Below, in pieces: positions 1 to 6,381 of a DNA stretch of 11,054 nucleotides. The DNA is taken from contig CAKZHC010000033.1 of the NCBI GenBank assembly GCA_936920625.1, positions 1-11,054 on the forward strand, given 5' to 3'. Source of the stretch: an uncultured Enterobacteriaceae bacterium. GTDB taxonomy: Bacteria; Pseudomonadota; Gammaproteobacteria; Enterobacterales; Enterobacteriaceae. A program made the position numbers and the translations under genes. Below the pieces are notes generated by a model that did no database searches, was not told the origin of the DNA, and saw nothing but the letters and a program-made list of their open reading frames with translations. Within the stretch, counting starts at the first letter, position 1. Every line of letters starts with the position of its first letter.

Positions 1-54
1 ATAGCAGATATAGCAGATATAGCAGATATAGCAGATATAGCAGATATAGCAGAT
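1..54. repeat. 9-bp tandem repeat, six perfect copies
   Basis: Six exact head-to-tail copies of ATAGCAGAT begin at the first base of the window, so the array may extend further left. The unit is a multiple of three, and most frames through it stay open. In frame 1 it reads as repeated Ile-Ala-Asp and runs to a TGA at 73-75, so it could be the C-terminal tail of a protein that starts outside the window. It could equally be a non-coding minisatellite. Perfect identity between copies points to recent slippage. Confidence 0.9.
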
Positions 55-174
55 AGAATAGTACGACAGAGATGATTTAAGCGGACAAAAAAGCTAAATG
101 TTATTATTCTCGCTCGCTTTTATTGTGGTAAAGACCACTACAAAACCAGCGGTCACTCACAATGATTATATATA

Positions 175-858
175 TCAGCGAATAACTAAATCCAGTGATG
201 ATGAAAGCTGATAGGAAGCTTTAATAATGAGCGCAACAGACTCTGCCAGTGCCTGGGGTGTAATGGCAGAAACATGTTTGTGATTGTCACTACGCAACAC
301 CTCTATCTGACAAGGTGAAATAGTGCATATATGCACTGGTGTATTGCGTAATGCCTCACGAATACTGTAAGAAAATCCCTGTAAGCCCCATTTCGAAGCA
401 GCATAACAGGCACCATCAGGTAATGATGCCTGACCCGCTAATGATGAGATATTTAATATCACCGAATGATGATTTGCTTTCAGCCAGGGTAAAGCAAGGC
501 TGGTAAGGTAGACAGGTGTTTGTAAATTGATGTGGGTCAGTTCATTTAGCTTTTCGTAATTTATATTTTCAACCGCTGAGAAATTAAATTGTGCTGCGTT
601 GTTTATCAGCACATCAATACCTCCCATAGTGTTTGCTGCAAAATCAATGAGCAGGGAGCACTCTTCCTCGCTAGTAAGGTCTCCGCACCAGATATGCACC
701 GCACTATCATTTGTCAGGCCGCTGCGACAGCTCTCAAGCTTCTTCCTGTCTCTCCCGGCAATTACCAGTTGTGAGTGTGAATCAAAAAGACGTCGCGTAA
801 TAGCCGGGCCTGTTAATCCCGATGCCCCGGTTAATACAATTTTCAATCCTGAAAGCAT
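175..858 (-). CDS. Short-chain dehydrogenase/reductase (SDR)
   Basis: A 227-residue NAD(P)-dependent oxidoreductase of the SDR superfamily, substrate unknown. The N-terminus carries the dinucleotide-binding glycine motif TGASGLTG (residues 10-17), which is spaced as TGxxGxxG rather than the classical TGxxxGxG. NNAA follows at about 86-89, then the catalytic serine in NISSLAG (about 136-142) and the YxxxK motif YAASK (about 152-156). Length is typical of a single-domain SDR, cytosolic, with no signal peptide. The start is well supported by AGGAG seven bases upstream. It is the last gene of the minus-strand cluster, separated from the small peptide gene by a strong hairpin. In that context it may reduce or oxidise a carbonyl or hydroxyl on the modified peptide, but that is inference; a housekeeping or acquired SDR is the alternative. 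Confidence 0.88.
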   Translation of the reverse strand: MLSGLKIVLTGASGLTGPAITRRLFDSHSQLVIAGRDRKKLESCRSGLTNDSAVHIWCGDLTSEEECSLLIDFAANTMGGIDVLINNAAQFNFSAVENINYEKLNELTHINLQTPVYLTSLALPWLKANHHSVILNISSLAGQASLPDGACYAASKWGLQGFSYSIREALRNTPVHICTISPCQIEVLRSDNHKHVSAITPQALAESVALIIKASYQLSSSLDLVIR

Positions 859-894
859 AGATACTCCTGCCTCCGATTACAGCAACCTTAAAAA

Positions 895-924
895 GGGCTG
901 AAAACATCATTATGTTTTCAGCCC
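895..924. terminator. Perfect 13-bp hairpin, bidirectional terminator-like
   Basis: GGGCTGAAAACAT pairs exactly with ATGTTTTCAGCCC around a CATT loop. On the minus strand it is followed by TTTTT, and on the plus strand by AATTTTTATTT, so it could terminate in both directions. It sits 28 bases after the stop of the small peptide gene and 36 bases before the SDR start. This suggests a partial terminator or an mRNA-stabilising 3' end for the peptide transcript, with the SDR reached by read-through. Confidence 0.8.
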
Positions 925-952
925 AATTTTTATTTCGTACTACAAGCAGACA

Positions 953-1111
953 TTATTTATTGCCACTACATCCGCCACAACCCCATCCAATCACTCGTCC
1001 GGCCTCACTACCAGACAGAGTGCGAGGTACTGCACCGGCAAGAGAAACTTGCTTACCGAAAGTTACCAGCGTTACGGTAGTTTGACGTTTTTCATTTTTC
1101 ATGTTATTCAT
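953..1111 (-). CDS. Putative RiPP precursor peptide, 52 aa, Gly/Cys-rich C-terminus
   Basis: A 52-residue frame beginning MNNMKNEKRQ and ending GWGCGGCSGNK. GGAG lies eight bases before the ATG, and a second in-frame ATG follows at codon 4. The N-terminal half is polar and charged, then comes a Thr/Val stretch (TTVTLVTFGK, residues 11-20). The last ten or so residues are glycine-rich with one tryptophan (residue 43) and two cysteines (residues 45 and 48) in a C-G-G-C arrangement. A leader-like front and a small Gly/Cys core are the layout of many ribosomal peptide precursors. It lies directly downstream of two cupin-like enzyme genes and upstream of an SDR, with terminator-like hairpins on both sides. 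I do not recognise the peptide family. A small metal-binding peptide using the CGGC pair is the main alternative. Core boundaries and modifications are unknown. Confidence 0.72.
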   Translation of the reverse strand: MNNMKNEKRQTTVTLVTFGKQVSLAGAVPRTLSGSEAGRVIGWGCGGCSGNK

Positions 1112-1158
1112 AGAGACATCTCCAAATATTTAGTTACATTTTGTTGGTGTTAAAAAAT

Positions 1159-1179
1159 GCCGTCGCCTCTAACGACGTC
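1159..1179 (-). terminator. Hairpin plus T-tract between enzyme gene and peptide gene
   Basis: Read on the minus strand, CGTCG and CGACG form a five-pair stem (seven with one mismatch) around TTAGAGG, followed by CATTTTTT. The hairpin begins three bases after the stop of the upstream cupin gene and ends about 48 bases before the peptide start. It has the form of an intrinsic terminator or attenuator that would reduce read-through into the peptide gene unless that gene has its own promoter. A weak TTAACA hexamer (1148-1153, minus strand) overlaps the T-tract, but no convincing -10 box at good spacing was found. Confidence 0.55.
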
Positions 1180-1181
1180 AC

Positions 1182-2123
1182 TCAGGTGCTTTGTTTTTTC
1201 AAAGCGCTTGTTCTTTTTGCCACCCAGCGTCTTACGTAGTCGCTGCCATCATTAGCAGATAACGTGGCAAGATGACAAAATCTGTCATGGTTGTTCTGCT
1301 GAAAAGCGTGTTCAAGCAATGTTCCAAAGGCAATGGCACGCACTTCATCTTTGCTGTTGCTCCGCGCCACTTCCTGCACTAAATCATGGCGTTGCTCGTC
1401 GCCAAATTTCAACAGTCCACAAAACAGTGCGTTTTGCAGTGTATATCGCTCAAAACGACCGCATTTAATACGCCCTTTTATCTCCCCCAGTCGCATTGGG
1501 TCATCGAGATAAAATTCGTATTGCCGTGGCTCAACTTCAGGCAACACAATAAGATTTAAAGAGACCGAAAGCTCGTCGGGGGGATATTGTGTATGCACAT
1601 CCTTACTGCGCTGATAAAACATCACTTTACCCGGTGAAAGATCGTGTTCATCAAGACTTTCAAGTGCCACAATTTCATCGTTGTAACCAAACACCTGATT
1701 ATGATTGTAGTTATAAAGACGAGTGCGGTAACCACTGCCAAAAAAATTAATCGTCCAGAAATCGAAATTGTGATCGTGACACTCCTCATAGGAGAACAAT
1801 GTCTTACCAAAACGCTTTGCCCATGGTAACCATATGACCAGACGCAGAGTAATGCGTTTATCACTATGAACGATAAACGTGGGCACCTGGAGGTCATTCG
1901 ATGGCTGAAAATTTTTCGGATCCTGTAATTGCTGGCAGATAGTAGCTATTATGTCATTACGATTGGCAGCATAAGAAGCGAGTAAGTAACTCACCTTGTG
2001 GATTTCATTTTCGTTATAAATTCCTTTAGCGACATCTTCAATTACTGGCGAATCCTGCAATAAAGTGACTAGCTGCTTAAGGCTAATGGGCTCTGCCTGC
2101 CCGGAGGTATCGGCAATGAACAT
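1182..2123 (-). CDS. Cysteine-dioxygenase-like cupin protein with HEAT-like C-terminus (copy 2)
   Basis: A 313-residue protein, paralogous to the preceding gene over its whole length. An N-terminal helical part (about 1-75) is followed by a beta-rich core with SYEECHDHNFDF (111-122) and DVHTQYPPDELSVSLNLI (175-192). His116, His118 and His177 fall where cysteine dioxygenase family cupins place their three iron-binding histidines (an HDH motif, then a His before an S-x-SL-strand). The C-terminal third (about 232-313) is helical with HEAT-like heptads such as EVRAIAFGTLLEH. It is probably a cytosolic non-heme iron enzyme or oxidase acting on a thiol or peptide. The exact family is not recognised and the CDO assignment rests on motif spacing. 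AGGAG lies six bases before the ATG. The gap to the upstream paralog is 15 bases, so the two are surely co-transcribed. Next downstream is the small peptide gene. Confidence 0.8.
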   Translation of the reverse strand: MFIADTSGQAEPISLKQLVTLLQDSPVIEDVAKGIYNENEIHKVSYLLASYAANRNDIIATICQQLQDPKNFQPSNDLQVPTFIVHSDKRITLRLVIWLPWAKRFGKTLFSYEECHDHNFDFWTINFFGSGYRTRLYNYNHNQVFGYNDEIVALESLDEHDLSPGKVMFYQRSKDVHTQYPPDELSVSLNLIVLPEVEPRQYEFYLDDPMRLGEIKGRIKCGRFERYTLQNALFCGLLKFGDEQRHDLVQEVARSNSKDEVRAIAFGTLLEHAFQQNNHDRFCHLATLSANDGSDYVRRWVAKRTSALKKQST

Positions 2124-2138
2124 GGCGAACTCCTGATT

Positions 2139-3047
2139 TTATTGTTGGCCCATTGTGACAATATCTCTGACAAAGGTGCTCTTTTCCTTTGCCAGCTCCT
2201 CATACCACCGCGGTTCAGGGCTGGGGCATTTAAGCAGGGCCACCCAGGCAAGAAGAGCTCGTACTTCTTCAAGTTCACTTTCTAGTGCAATTTGCAAAAC
2301 GGTATGCCGGGAATCGGCGTCTCCATGCTTAAGCATGGTGGAGAAAATTGATCTCTGAGTATTAAATTTTTGTCTGCTATTAAATCGCGGGCGCCCCCAT
2401 ACCACTTTGTTATCAGCGGGGCCATCAAGATCGAATATCGTCTGGCTCGGGCTGGTATCCGATTTGATAATAATTAAATTAAGCGACAATGAAAGTGATG
2501 CAGGAGGATGCTGAAGATGGACATCTTCATTGGCGTAATAGTAGATTACCTCGCCTTCCTGCAGCCACATATCGCCATGGTAATTCAGACGGGTTAATCC
2601 GTCATAGCGACGTATCGTTTCATGACGGTCAAAACTGTATAACGATGTACGGTAACCCGGGCCAAAAAGGCCTACTGACATCAGGTCAAAGAAATGATCA
2701 TGGACCCCTTCATAAGAGAAAGGAATAGATCTTGCCTGATGGCCATCCGGGATCCATAGCATCAGTCTGAGCGTATAGTTTTCTGAACGATGCAGTACAA
2801 AACTCTGGGATTGCCCTTTATTCCTGAACTGAAAACCTGACGGCTGTTGAAGTTCAGTAATAATGGTCTGCAAAATATGCTGCCGGTTAGCTGCTAATGC
2901 GCGCAACCGCGAGGCAACCAGTTCCATTTCCTCTGTCTGATAGTGAGAGTAACGGAGTTTGTCCAGATATTGACTGTTATCGGGGAAACTTACCATCTCT
3001 TTCACCGTAATAGGTGTTAGTCGTGGGGTTGTAATTTTTATCGCCAT
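2139..3047 (-). CDS. Cysteine-dioxygenase-like cupin protein with HEAT-like C-terminus (copy 1)
   Basis: A 302-residue protein collinear with the next gene: the shared block SYEGVHDHFFDL and GPGYRTSLY occupies the same residues (111-137, 16 of 27 identical). His116, His118 and His177 (in DVHLQHPPASLSLSLNLI, 175-192) are conserved, giving a three-histidine cupin pattern like cysteine dioxygenase. The N-terminal 75 residues are helical. The tail from about 232 has HEAT-like helices (VLQIALESELEEVRALLAWVALL), possibly for binding a peptide or partner. No signal or membrane segment is seen. The start is ATG with GAGG about eleven bases upstream, a slightly long spacing. It lies 21 bases after the histidine-less paralog and 15 bases before the second copy. 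Retention of metal ligands in both copies suggests two distinct reactions or a heterodimer; this is inference. Confidence 0.8.
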   Translation of the reverse strand: MAIKITTPRLTPITVKEMVSFPDNSQYLDKLRYSHYQTEEMELVASRLRALAANRQHILQTIITELQQPSGFQFRNKGQSQSFVLHRSENYTLRLMLWIPDGHQARSIPFSYEGVHDHFFDLMSVGLFGPGYRTSLYSFDRHETIRRYDGLTRLNYHGDMWLQEGEVIYYYANEDVHLQHPPASLSLSLNLIIIKSDTSPSQTIFDLDGPADNKVVWGRPRFNSRQKFNTQRSIFSTMLKHGDADSRHTVLQIALESELEEVRALLAWVALLKCPSPEPRWYEELAKEKSTFVRDIVTMGQQ

Positions 3048-3068
3048 GACAGTGTATTCCTCTGATTT

Positions 3069-3911
3069 TTACGCTTCGGAAAGCTGTAAACTTTCAACTG
3101 CAATTTGCCGCATAGTTGAATCTGAATCGCAGTCAGCCAGTTGCTTTAGTATCTCCAGGCAACTGGATGGCGAAATTGATGCCAGACTTTCCACGGCTTC
3201 CCAGCGTACAAAGTTGGCATAATCCGAGGTAGCCAGTTTTTGAAGACATTCTGTTGCTTCCGTAGCTTTCATCGCGCCGAGTAAACGCACATAAAGCTGG
3301 ATGCGGGACGCTTGTAAATTCGTACAAATACTCTCAATCGGAGCCAAACTTTGCCGATCGTAAATCCAGGACAACCATCCTGCTGGCTCAGAATGCGCTA
3401 TAAGTACAAAGTTTTTCTGTGAGGTCTCTGCACTAAAATCAGGAAAATATTTATACGCCTCTAAGCGATAAACCGCTTCCGGTTCGAGTACTAAATCATC
3501 CACTCTAATAAGTGGTTCAGGCTGTTGATGACTGTCAGATAGTGAAACACATTTATAAAGAGGGAGAGTGATAGTATTGGTAGTGGGATTAATAATTACC
3601 GCATCAAACTCATTTGCATAAAAGAACTTCTGCGAACCCGGGCCAATAAATCTCATTAATAAGTGGAAATTATATTGTCTGTAAAGATAAACGTGATCTT
3701 CAGACAATAAATCATAGTTTGAAATAATTTCTCTGTTTAACAATATACTATTAAGTAATGAAATCATGTCCTGTCGACGCATTGCGCTGAGGACGGGGAC
3801 AATGTCAAAAAAAGTAGCTTCCTGATGATTAAATATTTCAGTGATTGTTTCTTTCAGCGTGTGCAAATCGTAACTAGCTGAAGATTTTAATAATTCATTA
3901 TTGTCCGACAC
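3069..3911 (-). CDS. HEAT-repeat protein with degenerate cupin-like core, no metal histidines
   Basis: A 280-residue protein starting at GTG (3911-3909), chosen because GGAGGG lies seven bases upstream; a GTG five codons earlier would overlap that ribosome site. An N-terminal helical part leads to a beta-rich middle with YNFHLLMRFIGPG (about 80-92) and ANEFDAVI (about 99-106). This region lines up in order with the cupin core of the two downstream genes but lacks the H-x-H pair and the later histidine. The C-terminus (about 195-280) contains at least two HEAT repeats, for example FVRWEAVESLASI and MRQIAVESL. It is probably a non-catalytic paralog: a scaffold, leader-peptide binder or regulatory subunit. 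That role is inferred from family resemblance and position only. It is the first gene of the cluster, 21 bases before the next gene. Its promoter should lie in the AT-rich spacer to its right. Confidence 0.75.
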   Translation of the reverse strand: MSDNNELLKSSASYDLHTLKETITEIFNHQEATFFDIVPVLSAMRRQDMISLLNSILLNREIISNYDLLSEDHVYLYRQYNFHLLMRFIGPGSQKFFYANEFDAVIINPTTNTITLPLYKCVSLSDSHQQPEPLIRVDDLVLEPEAVYRLEAYKYFPDFSAETSQKNFVLIAHSEPAGWLSWIYDRQSLAPIESICTNLQASRIQLYVRLLGAMKATEATECLQKLATSDYANFVRWEAVESLASISPSSCLEILKQLADCDSDSTMRQIAVESLQLSEA

Positions 3912-4071
3912 AATGTGGCCCTCCACCCATAATTATTGAGGTAAATATTTTTGCCCGGAATGAATGCTGCAAATACAACATACTATTATTTAGTTAAAAT
4001 AAAACCCCTTATTTAAATACGGCATAAGAAAAGTTAAATTTTATTTATGGGAAATATAGAGATAATTATAT

Positions 4072-4089
4072 GGAATATTCCTAAGGAAT
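4072..4089. promoter_or_regulatory. Two overlapping palindromes, possible operator
   Basis: GGAATATTCC (4072-4081) is a perfect palindrome and shares bases with a second perfect one, ATTCCTAAGGAAT (4077-4089). They lie about 165 bases upstream of the first gene of the minus-strand cluster. Nested symmetry in AT-rich promoter DNA often marks a dimeric repressor site, but the cognate regulator is not known. Confidence 0.35.
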
Positions 4090-4624
4090 TATTTGCATCC
4101 CCGTAAAATTGATATCTTTTCACTACATAATATCACTACCTAATGATTTACAAAGTAGTAGCATGATTAATCAATAAGACTTATTTACTAAATGTTTATT
4201 ACACATTTATTACATATGTCAATGAAAGTCAGGTTCACTTCGCCTATTTCAAAGTGACTAACTGTGTAAAAATGATTAAAAAACATTCTTTCTGGAATAT
4301 TTTCATGCTTGCACATCAAGCTTTATCCGGTTAGAAATACCGGGTTTCGGATGTCATTCATTAGTCAATTATGTAAGGCTTTCGATAACTTTAGTAACGA
4401 CCTGTCATCTCAGCAAATTACTTGCCTGCTAAGCCGCAGCCCAATGCAACATAATCCAGCCTGAACCCAAAGTGATTAAAAAATGCAGATTACAAATCGC
4501 AGAACTACTTTTTGTCCGTATTTTTATTAAAATGTTTTCATTTAGTTCAGAAAAAAGACTTGGCAACGCCATCAGATATAACTATTATCGCCGCACTTGT
4601 GATAACCACTTTTTGAGGAATTTT

Positions 4625-4669
4625 GTGTTGGACGATCATCCTGGCGGGTTACACCCGGTTAACCGGTAA
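4625..4669 (+). CDS. Possible leader peptide upstream of mgtC (14 codons)
   Basis: GTG start with GAGGA (4615-4619) six bases upstream; the frame reads MLDDHPGGLHPVNR and stops at TAA. Two proline codons lie within it, and its stop overlaps the first strand of a long hairpin. Short, proline-containing leader frames control mgtA and mgtC in Salmonella by coupling ribosome movement to leader folding; this frame has the same arrangement but no clear sequence match that I can recall. It would act in cis, with the peptide itself unimportant. A longer TTG-started frame in another register overlaps it and is less likely. Confidence 0.4.
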   Translation: MLDDHPGGLHPVNR

Positions 4670-4726
4670 GTCAGCTCCCTCCTCCTGGTTTGCTGACTTA
4701 CATCAGTCGGCAGAAAATAATTTTTT
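4666..4726 (+). promoter_or_regulatory. mgtC leader attenuator: two mutually exclusive hairpins
   Basis: GTAAGTCAGC (4666-4675) pairs perfectly with GCTGACTTAC (4692-4701). The second strand can instead pair with AGTCGGC (4705-4711; seven pairs with one G-U) to form a shorter hairpin, followed nine bases later by TTTTTT (4721-4726). The first hairpin therefore excludes the second, terminator-like one. The leader frame stop lies inside the first strand, so a ribosome at the end of that frame would block it and favour the terminator-like fold. The T-tract is not immediately adjacent, so Rho-dependent or translational control is also possible. Confidence 0.5.
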
Positions 4727-4826
4727 CTCCCCTCATTCGCTTGTAGCTAAACAGTTGTTACTTTCGACTAAACCGTTGTGTAATCCTCGTTAAAACCCAA
4801 TTTATTGTTATGGGAATCGAGAAAAG

Positions 4827-5543
4827 ATGTACTGGAAAATATTTTTTTTGCGTGTGCTGGTAGCCCTGCTGCTTGGTGCAATGATAGGTGCCGAACGTCA
4901 GCTACGTCAGCGTCTGTCCAGCCTGCGCACGAACACGCTTGTCAGCACTGGTGCCTGCTTATTTGTGCTGATGACACAGAGCATACCGGGCATGGAAATC
5001 AATGCATCTCGCGTAGCCGCTGCCGTCATCTCCGGAATTGGTTTTCTTGGCGGCGGAGTGATAATGCGCGATGGTATCAATGTTCGTGGCCTGAATACTG
5101 CAGCCACTCTATGGTGTACCGCTGCTATTGGCGTACTGTGCAGTATGGGGCTACTTCTGGAAGCAACAATTGGCTCTTTAATCATTTTATGTGCCAACAT
5201 CGTGCTCCGCGAGTTGACCCTGCTGATGAACGACAGACAGAGTCAGGAGGGGCCTATTAATGATACAGCGCAGCTTTATCATCTCATTCTGACTTGTCTG
5301 GCAGAAGAAGAAGAGAAAACACGCAAGTTGATTCTGCGGGGGCTGAAGACTAGTCGCCTGCGGCTACAAGGACTGGAAAGTGAAACATTATCCCAGCCGG
5401 GCAGAATGCGTATGCAGGCGGATATTCTGGGCCTGCCCGGTGCAACTACACACGTTGAAAAACTAGTTAGCCGCCTCTGCCAACAAAGAGGAATTAGTGC
5501 CCTTCGGTGGCAGTTAGGAGGTAACGCAGCACCAGCACCCTGA
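4827..5543 (+). CDS. mgtC: MgtC/SapB family inner-membrane protein
   Basis: A 238-residue protein matching Salmonella-type MgtC through the N-terminal membrane domain. Shared motifs include LVALLLGAMIGAERQ (11-25), LRTNTLVSTGA (33-43), ISGIGFLGGGVIMRDG (68-83) and NVRGLNTAATLWC (85-97). Four to five hydrophobic segments (about 5-21, 37-52, 63-80, 95-112, 114-128) precede a soluble C-terminal ACT-like domain (about 147-231). MgtC proteins promote survival in macrophages and low magnesium and, in Salmonella, inhibit the F1Fo ATP synthase. Having the C-terminal domain favours true MgtC over the short YhiD/SapB types. The start ATG is preceded by GAG five bases upstream. Unlike the Salmonella operon, no mgtB Mg2+ ATPase follows. 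A long structured leader upstream suggests Mg2+- or translation-coupled control. Confidence 0.88.
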   Translation: MYWKIFFLRVLVALLLGAMIGAERQLRQRLSSLRTNTLVSTGACLFVLMTQSIPGMEINASRVAAAVISGIGFLGGGVIMRDGINVRGLNTAATLWCTAAIGVLCSMGLLLEATIGSLIILCANIVLRELTLLMNDRQSQEGPINDTAQLYHLILTCLAEEEEKTRKLILRGLKTSRLRLQGLESETLSQPGRMRMQADILGLPGATTHVEKLVSRLCQQRGISALRWQLGGNAAPAP

Positions 5544-5563
5544 ACAAAAACGAAAAATAATAG

Positions 5564-5578
5564 CTGGCAGTCTGCCAG
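5564..5578. terminator. Hairpin between convergent mgtC and luxR-type gene
   Basis: CTGGCA and TGCCAG form a six-pair stem around GTC. On the minus strand it is followed by CTATTATTTTTCG, so it can serve as the terminator of the regulator gene whose stop lies 78 bases before it. On the plus strand it is 21 bases after the mgtC stop but has no T-run. Confidence 0.5.
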
Positions 5579-5655
5579 TTATCACTTCAGTACAATAACC
5601 TGTCATCAGGTTTATATCATGAACGTTTATTTTTAACTAAACGGCAAAATAAATA

Positions 5656-6381
5656 TCATTTTGCGCAGCTGGTCTGCTCTTGCAATACGAATTGATGTTT
5701 AAGCAAACCGATATTGTGCATTCGGCGTCGCAGTTCTGCTATATTCTGGCATCCAAGCTTATTCATAATACGCTGTTTGTAATAGCTTATAGTCTTGGTG
5801 CTTAAATCAATATTGCGCGCTATGATTTTGTAAGAGTGACCACCAGCAAACTGACCAAGCATAGCGAATTCACGTGGTGTTAACGTTTCTTCCTGAGCTG
5901 CAATAGCCCGCCACTCTTCTGCCAGCAGGGCTGAATGTCGCTGGTCACTGTGTGAAAAAAGGTTAACTGCCAGAGTCAATATTGGGTCACGCTTTAGTAC
6001 TAGTTTACAACGTGGTAAATATTGAAGCAGAAACTTAATCAAAGCTGGGTCGGTCAAACGAGTATAGACAACAAGCCGCAATTCAGAATAGTTACGCGAT
6101 AACTTTTTAAGAAAGCTAACGCATTCCATCAAATTATTCTTTTCAGTGGTTAATTCAGCGATCAGAATTTTTATATTCTGTTCTTGCATCAGTTGATTAA
6201 GTTCATCAAGTGAATGACAATTATACGCATCGACGTCAGGTGAACTGAAATAATCAGTTATGCCTTTAGCTATCCATATATCTGAGTCAAAAACCGCCAT
6301 ATTTAGCATAATTAATTCACTGTAAGATTGATTTTGAAACAATGCACAGGAGCAGGTAATGATATAAAAACTATCTGGCAT
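5656..6381 (-). CDS. LuxR/FixJ-type transcriptional regulator with degenerate receiver domain
   Basis: A 241-residue regulator as drawn. The C-terminus holds a LuxR helix-turn-helix (about 167-222) with LTPREFAML, SYKIIARNIDLSTKTISYYKQRIMNKLG. The N-terminal part looks like a response-regulator fold (VFDSDIWIAKGI at 30-41, ILIAELTTE at 72-80), but the phospho-acceptor position holds Glu76 instead of Asp. This is the pattern of auxiliary regulators such as RcsA and BglJ, which act without phosphorylation, often as RcsB partners. The first 24 residues do not belong to the fold, and ATG at 6309-6307 (217 residues) may be the real start; neither start has a good ribosome site. It converges on mgtC. 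Targets are unknown; neighbouring mgtC or the peptide cluster are possible. A GerE-type orphan regulator is the alternative. Confidence 0.85.
   Translation of the reverse strand: MPDSFYIITCSCALFQNQSYSELIMLNMAVFDSDIWIAKGITDYFSSPDVDAYNCHSLDELNQLMQEQNIKILIAELTTEKNNLMECVSFLKKLSRNYSELRLVVYTRLTDPALIKFLLQYLPRCKLVLKRDPILTLAVNLFSHSDQRHSALLAEEWRAIAAQEETLTPREFAMLGQFAGGHSYKIIARNIDLSTKTISYYKQRIMNKLGCQNIAELRRRMHNIGLLKHQFVLQEQTSCAK

Larger units (their letters stand above)
3912..4826. other. 900-bp divergent intergenic region with mgtC leader
   Basis: AT-rich spacer between the minus-strand peptide cluster and mgtC. No protein gene is convincing here apart from the 14-codon leader frame listed separately. 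It must contain the promoters for both directions. Overlapping palindromes at 4072-4089 are the clearest operator-like element. A loose PhoP-box-like direct repeat (TGTTTT, five bases, AGTTCA, 4533-4549) precedes a TATAAC, but the spacing of about 27 bases is wrong for a classical PhoP promoter. The right 200 bases form a structured leader. Confidence 0.6.

Noticed and set aside
1..54. CRISPR-like array
   Set aside because: The repeat has no spacers between copies; it is a simple tandem repeat.
125..138. GTGGT...ACCAC hairpin after the SDR gene
   Set aside because: Short five-pair stem without an adjacent T-tract on the minus strand; too weak to call a terminator.
3911..3926. Upstream GTG start for the first cluster gene
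   Set aside because: It overlaps the GGAGGG ribosome site that properly serves the GTG five codons later.
4533..4549. PhoP-box-like direct repeat before mgtC
   Set aside because: Half-sites match only five and four of six bases, and the distance to a possible -10 box is too long for a classical PhoP promoter.
4472..4669. 65-codon plus-strand frame upstream of mgtC
   Set aside because: Upstream part has no ribosome site and looks random; only its last 14 codons, with their own GTG and ribosome site, fit a leader peptide.
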